Source: a cyanobacterium PCC 7702 (GTDB taxonomy: Bacteria > Cyanobacteriota > Cyanobacteriia > Cyanobacteriales > Nostocaceae). Taken from it: a stretch of 64,000 nucleotides of DNA. This document shows, piece after piece, positions 26,843 through 36,576 of this stretch. Under the pieces are notes generated by a model, which was not told the DNA's origin, made no database searches, and worked only from the letters and a program-made list of their open reading frames with translations. Position numbers and translations under genes: made by a program. How positions within the stretch are numbered: the first letter of the stretch is position 1; each line of letters starts with the position of its first letter. Location of the stretch: assembly GCA_000332255.1 (NCBI GenBank), contig KB235926.1, positions 3,811,018 through 3,875,017 of the forward strand, written 5' to 3'.

Positions 26843-28090
26843 TTAGCTAACTTGTAAAACCAGCACTTGCTCCCCTACAGAAATAAAAGTTTGACCTGGT
26901 TGTAGCACGGCAAAAGCGTTTGTTTGAACCAAATTAATTAAATTGCCAGAATTTTGAATACCGCCTGCGGGCTGAAATTTGTATTCTCCGTCTTCTAAAT
27001 ATAGTTTTCCCCAAATATAAGTTTCGCGTTTGCCATCTGCTTGCAACTGACTTTGAGTCAGAGCTTTAGCAAACTTTGGTTTCCAACCATTGCTGAGTCC
27101 AGAAAGCTTGGCGATCGCAGGTTGTACGAACCGCCAAAAAGTTACCAGCACTGCAGCTGGATTGCCTGGCAAGCCAAAATACAACTTTGAACAGGACGTT
27201 TGAGTTTGTGGGAATGTTGCTACGGTGAAGGGTTTACCGGGTTTGATGGCAACGGTGCGAACGTGAATTTTTCCTCCTAAAGACTGAATCGCTTGCTCAA
27301 CGCAGTCGTAGTCTCCCACAGACACGCCACCGGAAGAGACAATAATATCAGCTTGAGATAAGGCCTTAGCGATCGCTGTTGTCAAGACTGTTACTCGATC
27401 GGGAATAATTCCTAGCATCAACGCTTCTGCTCCGCTTTGTCTGACCAAAGCTGTGAGAGCATATTGATTGGAATCTACTATCTGTCCGGGTTGCAAAGGG
27501 CTGTTGGCAGTTACCAATTCATCACCTATGGATAAAATTGCTACCCGCGGACGGCGATACACCCTGACTCGAGAACACTGGGCAGCAGCTAAAACAGCAA
27601 TCTCGGGAGCGTTGAGCATTATTCCGGCAGGTAGCAATTCCGCTCCTGCTCGGTAGTAAGAACCACGATGTCTCACAAATTCTTGCTGTTTTGGTGCAAC
27701 CAGGATCAACACTCGATTGTCCTTTCGTCGCGTTTGTTCTTGCATTACCACGGTATCTGCACCTTTTGGCATTACCGCACCAGTAAAAATTCGTGCCGCT
27801 TGTCCTGATTGAATAGTAAATTGAGGTTGATACCCAGCAGGAATTTCCTCTACAATTTCTAGAGTTGCCGGTTGTTGGGGATTGGCATGCTGTACATCTG
27901 TATAGCGAACCGCATAACCATCCATAGCTGAATTGTCCCAATGGGGAAAGTCCAGCTGACTGGTAACGGGACAAGCAAGAATGCGGCTATTGGCTGCTAG
28001 AAAATCTACAACTTCTGTATCTTCTTCGGTATTAAACGGTTGTACCAAATCAAAGATTGTTGTTTGTGTATCTTGAACCGACAGCATCAT
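26843..28090 (-). CDS. moeA: Molybdopterin molybdenumtransferase MoeA
   Basis: A 415-residue MoeA, which inserts molybdate into adenylylated molybdopterin. Domain blocks: WDNSAMDGYAVRYTD, GQAARIFTGAVMPKGADTVV, the MPT-binding IVSSGGVSVGDYD, TVAIKPGKPFTVA and YFGLPGNPAAVLVTFWRF. Two consecutive ATGs begin the gene. The cofactor serves nitrate reductase and related enzymes. The next gene leftward is unrelated; the upstream 189-aa gene is co-directional and 36 nt away. Confidence 0.96.
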   Translation of the reverse strand: MMLSVQDTQTTIFDLVQPFNTEEDTEVVDFLAANSRILACPVTSQLDFPHWDNSAMDGYAVRYTDVQHANPQQPATLEIVEEIPAGYQPQFTIQSGQAARIFTGAVMPKGADTVVMQEQTRRKDNRVLILVAPKQQEFVRHRGSYYRAGAELLPAGIMLNAPEIAVLAAAQCSRVRVYRRPRVAILSIGDELVTANSPLQPGQIVDSNQYALTALVRQSGAEALMLGIIPDRVTVLTTAIAKALSQADIIVSSGGVSVGDYDCVEQAIQSLGGKIHVRTVAIKPGKPFTVATFPQTQTSCSKLYFGLPGNPAAVLVTFWRFVQPAIAKLSGLSNGWKPKFAKALTQSQLQADGKRETYIWGKLYLEDGEYKFQPAGGIQNSGNLINLVQTNAFAVLQPGQTFISVGEQVLVLQVS

Positions 28091-28126
28091 CAGCTTTTTT
28101 TCCTAGACTTTAACGAGTTTGCTAGT

Positions 28127-28696
28127 TCAAGGTTCAACTTCTGGCCAAAGTCGCTCTAACTGATATCTCCAAGCTGCTAAAGTTTCCGAGCGTGCTTGCG
28201 GGTCTAGATTTTCGTCTCCCATTAATCCTTCTGCGTAAAAACGTTCTAGGTTTTGCATGGTAAATTCCAGGGATTGGCCTTGAAGTTTTGCAACTTGAAT
28301 GATTTTGCGTACCCGACTTTCAACGAGTCGATTAAAGACATCTTCTAAACCAGCTTTATGGAGGGAAACAAGTCGAGCGATCGCATCTCGCAAATCTTCT
28401 ACTGCCAAGCTGTTACAATTATGGTGAAATACTCCCCAGATGACACCTTCATGTAAAGCGTAGCGTACTTGTAAAGTTTCATCAAAATTAGCTTCTAAAA
28501 ATTGTTCTAGAAAAGGTCGGGCTTGTTGTGCCGGTACTATGGGTAATAAAGCCCGCAGCCAGCTTTGATCGTCTGAAAGCAGTATTAACAGGCGAAAATC
28601 AGGAGTTTCTATTTGCCACGAACCGGGTGCGATCGCATTTACAGCTTCTGCGCCAAATAATTCTGTTAGCGTCCCTGCTATTTCTAGAGGTGTCAT
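28127..28696 (-). CDS. Conserved cyanobacterial protein of unknown function
   Basis: A 189-residue protein from ATG 28696 (a TTG four codons earlier is less likely). The N-terminal half has a mixed alpha/beta pattern with LLILLSDDQSWLRALLPI and ALHEGVIWGVFHH, resembling the small chaperone fold of type III secretion chaperones only loosely. The C-terminal half is a long charged helix. It lies 36 nt upstream of moeA and may share its transcript; no role is inferred. Confidence 0.75.
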   Translation of the reverse strand: MTPLEIAGTLTELFGAEAVNAIAPGSWQIETPDFRLLILLSDDQSWLRALLPIVPAQQARPFLEQFLEANFDETLQVRYALHEGVIWGVFHHNCNSLAVEDLRDAIARLVSLHKAGLEDVFNRLVESRVRKIIQVAKLQGQSLEFTMQNLERFYAEGLMGDENLDPQARSETLAAWRYQLERLWPEVEP

Positions 28697-28875
28697 AAGT
28701 AAATTCAAACTTAAGTATGAGCTAGTGAAGTTTTGGGGTAGTCGCTACGAGCCATAAATGAATCTCGAAGCAATTTTATATCCAGCTGTTGCTATTTATC
28801 TCCTTTCCTAGACTACCGCAGTTAGTTGAGGTTTGTTGACAATACCCGCTCGGGTTTTCATCCTGATTTTTCTTT

Positions 28876-29802
28876 CTATTTTTTATAAATCAAAAATACC
28901 GAACCAATTGGTCCAGAATTTTCTACATAAATTTTCTTGTTGTAATATAATCCCGGAGATTGGCCGCCATCAAACAGTAGACCTTCTTGAATTTTACCCA
29001 AGCAATTATAGCGAGCAATTCCTTCTAAAACATCATCAAACATATTTGGTAAAAGCTCTCGATTTTGTTGGGAAAATTCGATGGGGGAGCGAGCTTTGGC
29101 ATCGTTAACTAACAAAATTACATAACCTTTATTAGTAATAGCGGCTAGGGAACGATTAGTTGCACCTTGACAAGCAAACTCTCCTAATAGAGCACAAATA
29201 TCCTGGAATTTTCCCTGGCGATAAAATCTGCCATTGCCACCGACAATATTATAATTAAGAATATTATTATTTCTTCTTCCTGTCTGAATAGTCGCTTGTC
29301 TTTGCTGGGGGTTTCCTCCGGATATACCAAAGGAAGAACGTTTATTCTTAAAGGGTCCCGAATATTCATATCCCCGCGAAATATTCAATCCTTGAGGTTT
29401 GTTATCTGGGTCTATATAATCAGCATTGATAGCTGCAATTGGCAGCTGTCCGTTGAGTTTGGCATTTTCTTCACTAATTAATTCATGAAACATCTTAGGA
29501 ACGTATTCTCGGCGCAGTTTTCCCCGCGCATCTTTAGCATATAGGGGATGAGCCAAGCCAACATTAACTTTAAAATCTAATTTTTCCGACTTAGGATTAA
29601 AAATTATGACATGATTAATTCCCTTGGGATCTTTTTTACCTTGGTTATTAGTTTTAAAGAAACTAATACTAAAATCTTTATCTTCTCCAGGACATTTTTG
29701 AGATGCTTTGGTTGCTGCGTCTAATTCATTATTTTGACATGCCGATAACAAACCAATAGTAACAGTTAACAAAGATATGCACAAAAGTTGCTGAGCGCGC
29801 AT
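28876..29802 (-). CDS. Phosphodiester glycosidase (NAGPA-like) lipoprotein
   Basis: From ATG 29802 the product is a 308-residue lipoprotein: LLCISLLTVTIGLLSAC supplies a lipobox Cys. The mature part has the NAGPA fold signatures AAINADYI, GLNISRGYEYSG, RSLAAITNKGYVIL and LLFDGGQSPGLYY, the last equivalent to the family's LDGGGSS. Related proteins remove GlcNAc from phosphodiesters or act on exopolysaccharides in the periplasm. The open frame continues upstream to 29916, overlapping the divergent gene; I reject that start for lack of a signal peptide. Confidence 0.88.
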   Translation of the reverse strand: MRAQQLLCISLLTVTIGLLSACQNNELDAATKASQKCPGEDKDFSISFFKTNNQGKKDPKGINHVIIFNPKSEKLDFKVNVGLAHPLYAKDARGKLRREYVPKMFHELISEENAKLNGQLPIAAINADYIDPDNKPQGLNISRGYEYSGPFKNKRSSFGISGGNPQQRQATIQTGRRNNNILNYNIVGGNGRFYRQGKFQDICALLGEFACQGATNRSLAAITNKGYVILLVNDAKARSPIEFSQQNRELLPNMFDDVLEGIARYNCLGKIQEGLLFDGGQSPGLYYNKKIYVENSGPIGSVFLIYKK

Positions 29803-29889
29803 GTTTTGGCTTTCTAGTTGGACTTTTTCATCATAAAGAGTTAAAGTAAAGTTTGGTAAAGGAATTTCTGCCTGCAAGCAAGAACTTTT

Positions 29890-30309
29890 ATGAATAAAAC
29901 TGTAATCTGGGTACACGGAGACTGTTTGAGTCCGGATGGCAACCCTGCATTACAAGAATATCCCAATACGCCGGCTATTTGGGTTTGGGACGATGCTTTG
30001 ATCGAAGAATGGCAATTGAGTTTGAAGCGCATTGCGTTTATCTACGAATGCTTGCTAGAGTTACCCGTTACGATTCGACGGGGAAATGTAGCATCAGAAA
30101 TTTTAGCTTTTGCTCAAGAGTACCACGCGAACAAGGTAGTGACCTCAGATAGTCCCAGTCCTCGCTTTCAGGACATATGTAGCGAAATCAAAGGTTTTGT
30201 AGAATTGAAAGTTCTGCAAACAGAGCCATTTTTTGATGACGGCGATCGCATAGAAGACCTCAGGAGCTTTTCTCGTTACTGGAAAGTGGCTCAAAAATAC
30301 GTATTGTAA
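29890..30309 (+). CDS. Short photolyase/cryptochrome N-terminal-like protein
   Basis: A 139-residue alpha/beta protein beginning KTVIWVHGDCLSPDGNPALQ. It contains AIWVWDDALIEE, LPVTIRRGNVASEILAFAQE and ANKVVTSDSPSPRFQDIC. The order of strands and the RRG segment recall the antenna-binding N-terminal domain of photolyases, without any FAD-binding half. It is intact for its own frame; a biological role is unknown. It diverges from the NAGPA-like gene with 87 bp between starts. Confidence 0.7.
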   Translation: MNKTVIWVHGDCLSPDGNPALQEYPNTPAIWVWDDALIEEWQLSLKRIAFIYECLLELPVTIRRGNVASEILAFAQEYHANKVVTSDSPSPRFQDICSEIKGFVELKVLQTEPFFDDGDRIEDLRSFSRYWKVAQKYVL

Positions 30310-30619
30310 TGCTTGTTAGCGAGATTTTTGTTTGTTTTGGGACTTAAATTTTGAGAAAATAGCAACAGCAATAGCAAAACTACAAGCAGTAAGTTGTTTT
30401 GCAAAGGCGATCGCAGCGTTGGTTGGCAAAAGGGGTAACGCCAATCGGACTATTCTATCATTTTCTGCTGTTGGCGCTTTAGCCGACATAAAGGAAACAC
30501 CCGAGGGCGATCGCATTTACCCTTAGATACTGGGCTAATGACAACCATCGTTATAAATTATTAATATCTGTAGCACCTGACTTATTCAGGCTTGGTTTAA
30601 CAAAGCGAAGGGTTTGGAG

Positions 30620-32119
30620 ATGTTTACTACTTCAGAGACTCCTATTGTTGCGACTATCGTGCTGGTCGCTTTTGGCATTTTGAGTTGGGGCTTTTATCGT
30701 GCCAGACCTTATGGTAAGTTGGGAATCTTAGCCTGGTTACAGTCAGTTGTGTTAATGGTTCCCTGGCTGCTATTTTTTGGCTTGTTTGCGACTGGGATAT
30801 ATATCAATATTGTTGGTATACTCTTTTTGTTAGTGATTTCTGCGGGAGTATATATCTATTTAGGAAGACAGCTGCGCCAGTTAGGACAAGATGAACTTCT
30901 CAGACAACGAGCAAATCAAAGATTGACTGCGGAAGCTTCTTTGCAAGCAGATTCTACCGAGCAACCGTCCCAACCAGCAGAAACGATTTCATTACAGCCG
31001 GAAATTGTACCCATTCCGGAGCAGGACTTAAACGCTATTAAAGGCATTTTTGGTATTGACACTTTTTTTGCCACAGAAACTATTCCTTACCAAGAAGGAG
31101 TAATATTCAAAGGCAATCTCCGTCAAGAGGCAGAAACTGCCTACAAGCGTTTGACGGAAAATTTACAGGAGCGTTTGGGTGATAAATACCGCCTGTTTTT
31201 AGTTGAAAATACGGATGGAAAGCCCGTAGTCATTATTTTACCGAGCCGCAACGATCCGCGTCCGATGACGATAGCTCAAAAAGTATTTGCAGTTATTCTG
31301 TTGATAGCAACTGTGGCAACAAGTTTAGAAGCGGCCGGAATACTGCTAAATTTTGATTTTTTTGCCAATCCAGGACGGTTTCGGGAAGCTTTACCCATAG
31401 CCAGCGGTATTTTAGCAATTTTAGCAGCCCACGAAATTGGTCATTGGTTATTGGCTCGCCGTCACCAAGTGCGCTTGAGCTGGCCTTACTTTCTTCCTGC
31501 AGTACAAATTGGTTCTTTTGGTGCTATTACTCGCTTTGAGTCTTTGCTACCCAACCGCAAAGTATTATTTGATATAGCTTTGGCAGGACCCGCAGCTGGG
31601 GGAATTGTTTCTTTATTAATGTTAGTAACTGGGTTACTTCTTTCCCACCCGGGTAGCATGTTTCAATTGCCAAACGAGTTTTTCCAAGGTTCGATTTTAG
31701 TGGGAAGTTTGGCGCGGGTGGTCTTGGGTTCGGCATTACAATCAAAGGTGGTGGATGTGCATCCCTTGGCGATTGTAGGTTGGATTGGTTTGGTGATTAC
31801 AGCGATAAATTTAATGCCTGCGGGACAACTGGATGGCGGTCGCATCGTGCAAGCAATTTACGGGCGCAAAATAGCCGGAAGAACTACGATCGCAACATTA
31901 ATCGTGTTGGGATTAGTAGCACTTGGCAATCCTTTGGCGATGTATTGGTTGATTGTGATTTTGTTTTTACAGCGGGGTTTAGAACGCCCGAGCTTAAATG
32001 AAATCAGCGAACCGGACGACGCCCGTGCTGGATTGGGTCTTTTAGCTTTATTTTTGATGGTTGCTACTTTGTTACCCCTTACTCCTGGTTTAGCTGGACG
32101 GTTGGGAATTGGAGGTTAA
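30620..32119 (+). CDS. Site-2 protease family (M50) membrane protease, EGY-like
   Basis: A 499-residue intramembrane zinc protease. Two N-terminal helices and a cytoplasmic region (PIPEQDLNAIKGIFGIDTFF) precede the catalytic core. HEIGHWLLAR (near residue 271) gives the HExxH zinc site. GPAAGGIVSLLM and INLMPAGQLDGGRIVQA supply the NPDG-like third ligand Asp. Layout matches EGY1/EGY2 chloroplast proteases. They cleave membrane-anchored regulators. The ATG at 30620 is chosen; a TTG two codons earlier is unlikely. Confidence 0.93.
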   Translation: MFTTSETPIVATIVLVAFGILSWGFYRARPYGKLGILAWLQSVVLMVPWLLFFGLFATGIYINIVGILFLLVISAGVYIYLGRQLRQLGQDELLRQRANQRLTAEASLQADSTEQPSQPAETISLQPEIVPIPEQDLNAIKGIFGIDTFFATETIPYQEGVIFKGNLRQEAETAYKRLTENLQERLGDKYRLFLVENTDGKPVVIILPSRNDPRPMTIAQKVFAVILLIATVATSLEAAGILLNFDFFANPGRFREALPIASGILAILAAHEIGHWLLARRHQVRLSWPYFLPAVQIGSFGAITRFESLLPNRKVLFDIALAGPAAGGIVSLLMLVTGLLLSHPGSMFQLPNEFFQGSILVGSLARVVLGSALQSKVVDVHPLAIVGWIGLVITAINLMPAGQLDGGRIVQAIYGRKIAGRTTIATLIVLGLVALGNPLAMYWLIVILFLQRGLERPSLNEISEPDDARAGLGLLALFLMVATLLPLTPGLAGRLGIGG

Positions 32120-32131
32120 GGAAAGCGGCAG

Positions 32132-33412
32132 TTATTTGATGATTTCTCCGACAAGCAAATTAGGATAAGCTGCAGGTGTGGGAAAGAGTTTCTGGAATTC
32201 CAACTGGCGTTTTTGTGGACTTTCTTTGCTTAAGTTCCACAAAGTTTCATAGAAAAAGAAAGATACTCCAGCAAATTTACGATCGCGTACTGTTTGTACT
32301 TGCTGCTTAACTTGAGCTATCGGTACATGTTTATTTTTCAGACCTGTTAAAATACCGATACTAACGGGAATGTGCTGCTGTGCGGCGAGCACTTCCGGAT
32401 ACTCTAATTCTTTTGTAAAAACCTTAAGGTCATCTCTGTATACTTGTAGAACTAACTCTTCCACAATTCCCATTCTTTCCCATCTTTCCCAGTCTGCCAA
32501 GAAAAAAGAATAAGAAAGGCGCTGGGGATTGGGTGCAATCGAAACAATGCAATTTTTTTTCGTGGCTTTGATGGCTGTAAAGACCTGCTTCATAAACTCG
32601 GTGATTTTGTTAGCTCGCCACCTTACCCACTCTGGATCTTGAGGATTTTTGGGAGGACTTTGACCGCGATGTTCTTTTTTGTAGAGCGCTACGGTGTAGG
32701 CGTCGTATCCCAATTGAGAGGGTAAACCGAAATGGTCATCAAATTGAATGCCATCGATGTCGTAGTTTCTGACAATTTCGACAATTAGGTTTTGGATGAA
32801 TTTTTGCACCTGCGGGTGAAAAGGATTGAGCCAAACTCGTTTGTGAACGCCTTCGTTTACAATTCGAGTTCCGTCGCTGCGATTTGTCAACCATTGTGGA
32901 TAGCGCTGAGCCAATAGAGAATCCGCAGGCGCCATAAAGCCAAATTCAAACCAGGGAATAACTGTTAACCCTTGCTGGTGTCCGACTCGGACGATTTCTT
33001 TGAGAATGTCTCTTCCTTGCAATCCTGGTTCGGGAGCTAGCGATCGCCCGATTGTTTTTTGCGCTACTTTGCTGGGATATAATGTCCAGCCCCAATTCCA
33101 GACTGTTGGATAAACGACGTTAAAGTTCATCTGCTTGAGGTCTCGCAGGGCATTCTGAAGGCGATCGCGGGCAAACAGCACATTACTATCTATATTAGTC
33201 AACCACACGCCCCGCAATTCCGACACTGGCAAGTGGGAAGGAAGATTTTGAGCCTGTAAAGGAAAAGACAGCAGCACCACCGTTAAAGTGACAACCACAA
33301 CCTTTGTGAAAAATGCTGCGTGACGGTTTTTGCTTTGTTTTTGCCAAAGACTGGTAGGTAGAAATATATTAATATCTTTTGCTTTCTTGCTTTTCCACCC
33401 GCGATTTAGCAT
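32132..33412 (-). CDS. Secreted glycoside hydrolase-like protein (GHL10/DUF187)
   Basis: From ATG 33412 the product has 426 residues with a signal-type helix (FFTKVVVVTLTVVLLSF) near residues 34-50. The barrel begins SELRGVWLTNIDSNVLF. NVVYPTVWNWGWTLYPS, VIPWFEFGF, WLNPFHPQVQ and IDGIQFDDHFGLPS follow; the last carries the likely catalytic Asp residues of GHL10 enzymes. The family acts on bacterial peptidoglycan or polysaccharide; a precise substrate is not known. It converges with the site-2 protease gene, 12 nt apart. Confidence 0.9.
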   Translation of the reverse strand: MLNRGWKSKKAKDINIFLPTSLWQKQSKNRHAAFFTKVVVVTLTVVLLSFPLQAQNLPSHLPVSELRGVWLTNIDSNVLFARDRLQNALRDLKQMNFNVVYPTVWNWGWTLYPSKVAQKTIGRSLAPEPGLQGRDILKEIVRVGHQQGLTVIPWFEFGFMAPADSLLAQRYPQWLTNRSDGTRIVNEGVHKRVWLNPFHPQVQKFIQNLIVEIVRNYDIDGIQFDDHFGLPSQLGYDAYTVALYKKEHRGQSPPKNPQDPEWVRWRANKITEFMKQVFTAIKATKKNCIVSIAPNPQRLSYSFFLADWERWERMGIVEELVLQVYRDDLKVFTKELEYPEVLAAQQHIPVSIGILTGLKNKHVPIAQVKQQVQTVRDRKFAGVSFFFYETLWNLSKESPQKRQLEFQKLFPTPAAYPNLLVGEIIK

Positions 33413-33702
33413 TTGCAATTTTTCCTGCTTCCACAAGTATGACTAGTATACTCAGAAAAAATCGCACTCTTGACGTGCAGTGTTACCACTTATGTAGAAA
33501 GCTAGCGGGTTGTTTTATATTTACAGCTTGACCGAGAAAATTTATATTTCCCAAGATTTCTTTCAGTAATAAAAATTGAGGAGTTAGCAAGCTAGCCGTG
33601 CGCTTTCAGAAATGTATTCGGTTTTCCCCCAATACTTTTACCCCTCATCCGACAATTATTTAGCCAAAATTTAAGTAGGCTTTTATGTTAGAAAGGTCAA
33701 CT

Positions 33703-33897
33703 ATGTTTCCTTTTAGTTTTTGGTATAAATATTCTTGCTATGACGACGAGCCTGTTTCTCGTAAAGCTCGTCTGGAACGCAAGCTGAGATTTTTAAGAGC
33801 AATGCGAGATGATCTAGAGACAAAACTGGCTGGTTTGAATGCTGCTATTAGTAATGTTGAGCAGCAATTAAGTCGGGAAGATGTCACTCAGGTGTAA
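33703..33897 (+). CDS. Small coiled-coil protein, conserved in cyanobacteria
   Basis: About 64 residues from ATG 33703 (AAAGG 7 nt upstream); an in-frame ATG at 33685 is also possible. An aromatic N-terminus MFPFSFWYKYSCYDDEP is followed by an amphipathic helix RKARLERKLRFLRAMRDDLE and a second helix LAGLNAAISNVEQQLS. It looks structural or regulatory; no domain is named. Its stop codon lies within a terminator stem. Confidence 0.65.
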   Translation: MFPFSFWYKYSCYDDEPVSRKARLERKLRFLRAMRDDLETKLAGLNAAISNVEQQLSREDVTQV

Positions 33898-33912
33898 AAA
33901 ACCTGTTTTTTT
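33889..33912 (+). terminator. Rho-independent terminator
   Basis: CAGGT (33889-33893) pairs with ACCTG (33901-33905) and is followed by seven T. The stop codon of the coiled-coil gene lies in the loop. Confidence 0.7.
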
Positions 33913-33941
33913 AAGCCTTTTGTGGATCAGAAAATATGCTC

Positions 33942-33987
33942 CGGGTGAAGAAGAAAAAGCCAAAAATATCTCTCCACCCGTTTTTTT
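33942..33987 (+). terminator. Second possible terminator
   Basis: CGGGTG (33942-33947) and CACCCG (33975-33980) form a six-pair stem over a long 27-nt loop, followed by seven T. It may back up the terminator at 33889. Confidence 0.4.
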
Positions 33988-34012
33988 GAGGTGTTGTAAA
34001 GCTAATAAAGTT

Positions 34013-34921
34013 TCAGGATCGCCGTGCATTTAAGCAACACCATTGTTGGCGTTTCCACAAAGTAGCCACTATCCAACCGTGCTGTTCTAAGGTATCGGCA
34101 ACTGCCTTTGACTGTTCGACTAGAATACCGCTAAAGATAGCCCAAGTAGTGGATTTGGCGATCGCTTGCATCTGCGGTATCAATTCTATAATTACATCGG
34201 CTAAAATATTGCAGACGATACCATCCACCGGCTGGGTTAGCAGTTTGGTTAAGGCATCTATACTTCCTTGGGCAACTATCAAACTTTCAGGAGCAATACC
34301 GTTGAGAGCGCGATTTTCTTGTGTTGATTGCACCGCCAACGGATCTTTATCTACGGCGTAAACTTTTTTGGCTCCTAAAAGCAATGCTCCTATAGAAAGA
34401 ATTCCCGAACCGCAGCCAATATCTGCAATTACAGGACCTTCTTTTTGTTCGTTTGGAGACAAAGAATTATTCAGGCGCATTTCTAAAGATTCCAAACACA
34501 ACTGGGTGGTGGGATGGGCGCCAGTACCAAAGGCCATTCCGGGATCGAGGCGAAGCAGCAAGCGCTCGGTGTGTTCCAAAAGTGGCTCCCACGCAGGGTA
34601 AATCAACAAGCGATCGCCTATTTTCTGGGGTTTCCAGTATTGCTTCCAACTACTTGCCCAGTCTTGTTCGTCAATTAATTGCCAATGCACGCTAGGTGGA
34701 GCAAATCCCATGCAAAGAGCATCTTGACGCAACCACAATGACAGTGCGGCCAAATCCAAAAGCCGCGTTTGAACTATTGGCAAGTAAGCCTTCACCAAAC
34801 TATAATCTCCTTTTTTTTCGCTTGCTGTGCCGCGACAACCCAACATCTCCAGACGCCAATAAATACAATCTTCTAAGCCCGGTTGACAAAAAATTTGTAA
34901 TTCCCACCACGTATTAGCCAT
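34013..34921 (-). CDS. prmA: Ribosomal protein L11 methyltransferase
   Basis: A 302-residue SAM-dependent enzyme that trimethylates ribosomal protein L11. The N-terminal L11-binding domain ([20 protein letters not shown]) is followed by [19 protein letters not shown], the SAM motif [39 protein letters not shown] and [14 protein letters not shown]. The NILA motif marks PrmA-type methyltransferases. It is followed, in minus-strand order, by no close gene; serA lies just upstream on the same strand, 74 bp away. Confidence 0.95.
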   Translation of the reverse strand: MANTWWELQIFCQPGLEDCIYWRLEMLGCRGTASEKKGDYSLVKAYLPIVQTRLLDLAALSLWLRQDALCMGFAPPSVHWQLIDEQDWASSWKQYWKPQKIGDRLLIYPAWEPLLEHTERLLLRLDPGMAFGTGAHPTTQLCLESLEMRLNNSLSPNEQKEGPVIADIGCGSGILSIGALLLGAKKVYAVDKDPLAVQSTQENRALNGIAPESLIVAQGSIDALTKLLTQPVDGIVCNILADVIIELIPQMQAIAKSTTWAIFSGILVEQSKAVADTLEQHGWIVATLWKRQQWCCLNARRS

Positions 34922-34925
34922 ACAA

Positions 34926-34996
34926 AAGCAATTAGCTATTAGCTATCAGCTAGCTGTTAACCATTAGCTAATTACTAATTGCTAACAGCTAATGGC
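34926..34996. repeat. Palindromic AGCTA-rich repeat tract between serA and prmA
   Basis: A low-complexity tract of ATTAGCTA/TAGCTATC units. TAGCTGTTA (34951-34959) pairs with TAACAGCTA (34983-34991), and CCATTAGC (34961-34968) can alternatively pair with GCTAATGG (34989-34996). It resembles short tandemly repeated intergenic tracts of filamentous cyanobacteria and could act as a mRNA processing or attenuation site. Confidence 0.55.
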
Positions 34997-36576
34997 TATA
35001 AAGTTACCGTATAAGCATCCCGAATACCAGGGACTTTGGTGATCTCAGCCAAAATTCCATCCGGTAAGGGATCGTCAAGGCTGAGAACCATTACTGCATC
35101 ACCGCGGACGATTTTACGGCCCACTTGCATGCTGGCAATGTTGACATTAAAGCTACCCAGCAAGGAACCCAATTTACCAATAATTCCTGGCATGTCGCGG
35201 TGGAGAGTGAACAGCATGTGCTGACTGGGAGGAACGTTGACGGGGAAACCATCAATGTTTGTTAAGCGGATTTCTCCATCCCCCAACAAAGCACCTGTGA
35301 CTGAATGAGTACCCAAAGATCCTGTCGCTTCTAAACGTAGGGAACCTGCATAGTCTTTGATATTAGCATCGCGTGTTTCAATGACGCGAATTCCCCTCTC
35401 TTTGGCTTCAAGGGTGGCGTTAACGTAGTTTACCCGTTCTCGCAGTGCTTGGTAAAGAAGTCCTTTCAGAGATGCTACTACTAAAGGCTGACTTTTGTTG
35501 GTTGCTAGTTCGCCTTGCAATCTGACATTGAGCAACTCTACTCTTCCACCAGCCAACTGGCCCACTAATTTACCTAAAGTTTCCGCCAGCTGCATGTAGG
35601 GTTTGAGTTCTTCTAGGACATCGGGACCTAGTCCGGGAATATTAACTGCTGAACGTGCCGGTAATCCCAACAACACATCGCGAATTTGTTCGGCAACATC
35701 AATTGCCACATTCACCTGTGCTTCTGTTGTCGATGCACCCAAATGGGGAGTGAGAATAATTTCTTTGCCTAAAGATTTTAAGGGAGAATCTCCCAACGGT
35801 TCTGATTCAAACACGTCCAGGGCAGCACCGGCAATTCTACCTTCTCGCACAGCTGCAGCTAAAGCTTCTTCATCAATGATGCCACCGCGAGCGCAGTTAA
35901 CGATCCGGACATTGGGTTTCATTTTCGCCAGCATTTTGGCGTCGATGAGGTGGGTCGTTTCTGGAGTTTTGGGGACGTGCAGCGTGATATAGTCTGCTTG
36001 TCGTACCAATAAATCCAATTCTACTAACTGACAGCCAATTTGTTCTGCTCGTTCGGTAGAAATAAAGGGATCGTACGCCAGCAGTTTCATCCCCAAAGCT
36101 TTACCAACAGCTGCAACATGGGAGCCAATTTTACCCAAGCCGATGATGCCAAGAGTTTTTTTGTATACTTCTGCTCCGATAAAACTTTTGCGGTCCCATT
36201 CACCGCGTTTTACAGATGCATTCGCTTCAGGAATGTAGCGAGACAAAGACAACATCATAGCTATTGCATGTTCGGCAGCAGCGATCGTGTTGCCTTCCGG
36301 AGAGTTAACGACTACAATTCCTCTACGGGTTGCAGCAGCAACATCCACATTATCCACACCTACACCGGCACGTCCAATGATTTTTAGCTGCGTACCTGCT
36401 TCAATAATTTCTTTGGTGACGCGAGTACCAGAACGAATCATTAGTGCGTCGTACTCACCAATAATTTGAACTAGTTCCTCTGGTTTGAGACCTATTTTTA
36501 CATCAACAGTGGCAACTTGGGATAAAATATCAATCCCAGCTTGATCGATTGGATCGGAGACGAGAACCTTAGACAT
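34996..36576 (-). CDS. serA: D-3-phosphoglycerate dehydrogenase
   Basis: A 526-residue long-form SerA, the first enzyme of the phosphorylated serine pathway (3-phosphoglycerate to 3-phosphohydroxypyruvate). It has KIIGRAGVGVDNVDVAAATR, the Rossmann motif GIIGLGKIGSHVA, the catalytic set IVNCARGGIIDEEAL and TPHLGAS, an intermediate ASB-type domain, and a C-terminal ACT domain (LFTLHRDMPGIIGKLGSLLG) for serine feedback. Start ATG and length are typical. Confidence 0.97.
   Translation of the reverse strand: MSKVLVSDPIDQAGIDILSQVATVDVKIGLKPEELVQIIGEYDALMIRSGTRVTKEIIEAGTQLKIIGRAGVGVDNVDVAAATRRGIVVVNSPEGNTIAAAEHAIAMMLSLSRYIPEANASVKRGEWDRKSFIGAEVYKKTLGIIGLGKIGSHVAAVGKALGMKLLAYDPFISTERAEQIGCQLVELDLLVRQADYITLHVPKTPETTHLIDAKMLAKMKPNVRIVNCARGGIIDEEALAAAVREGRIAGAALDVFESEPLGDSPLKSLGKEIILTPHLGASTTEAQVNVAIDVAEQIRDVLLGLPARSAVNIPGLGPDVLEELKPYMQLAETLGKLVGQLAGGRVELLNVRLQGELATNKSQPLVVASLKGLLYQALRERVNYVNATLEAKERGIRVIETRDANIKDYAGSLRLEATGSLGTHSVTGALLGDGEIRLTNIDGFPVNVPPSQHMLFTLHRDMPGIIGKLGSLLGSFNVNIASMQVGRKIVRGDAVMVLSLDDPLPDGILAEITKVPGIRDAYTVTL

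Noticed and set aside
30332-30526. 64-codon frame between the photolyase-like and site-2 protease genes
   Set aside because: No ribosome site and no homology pattern; sits across HIP1-rich spacer.
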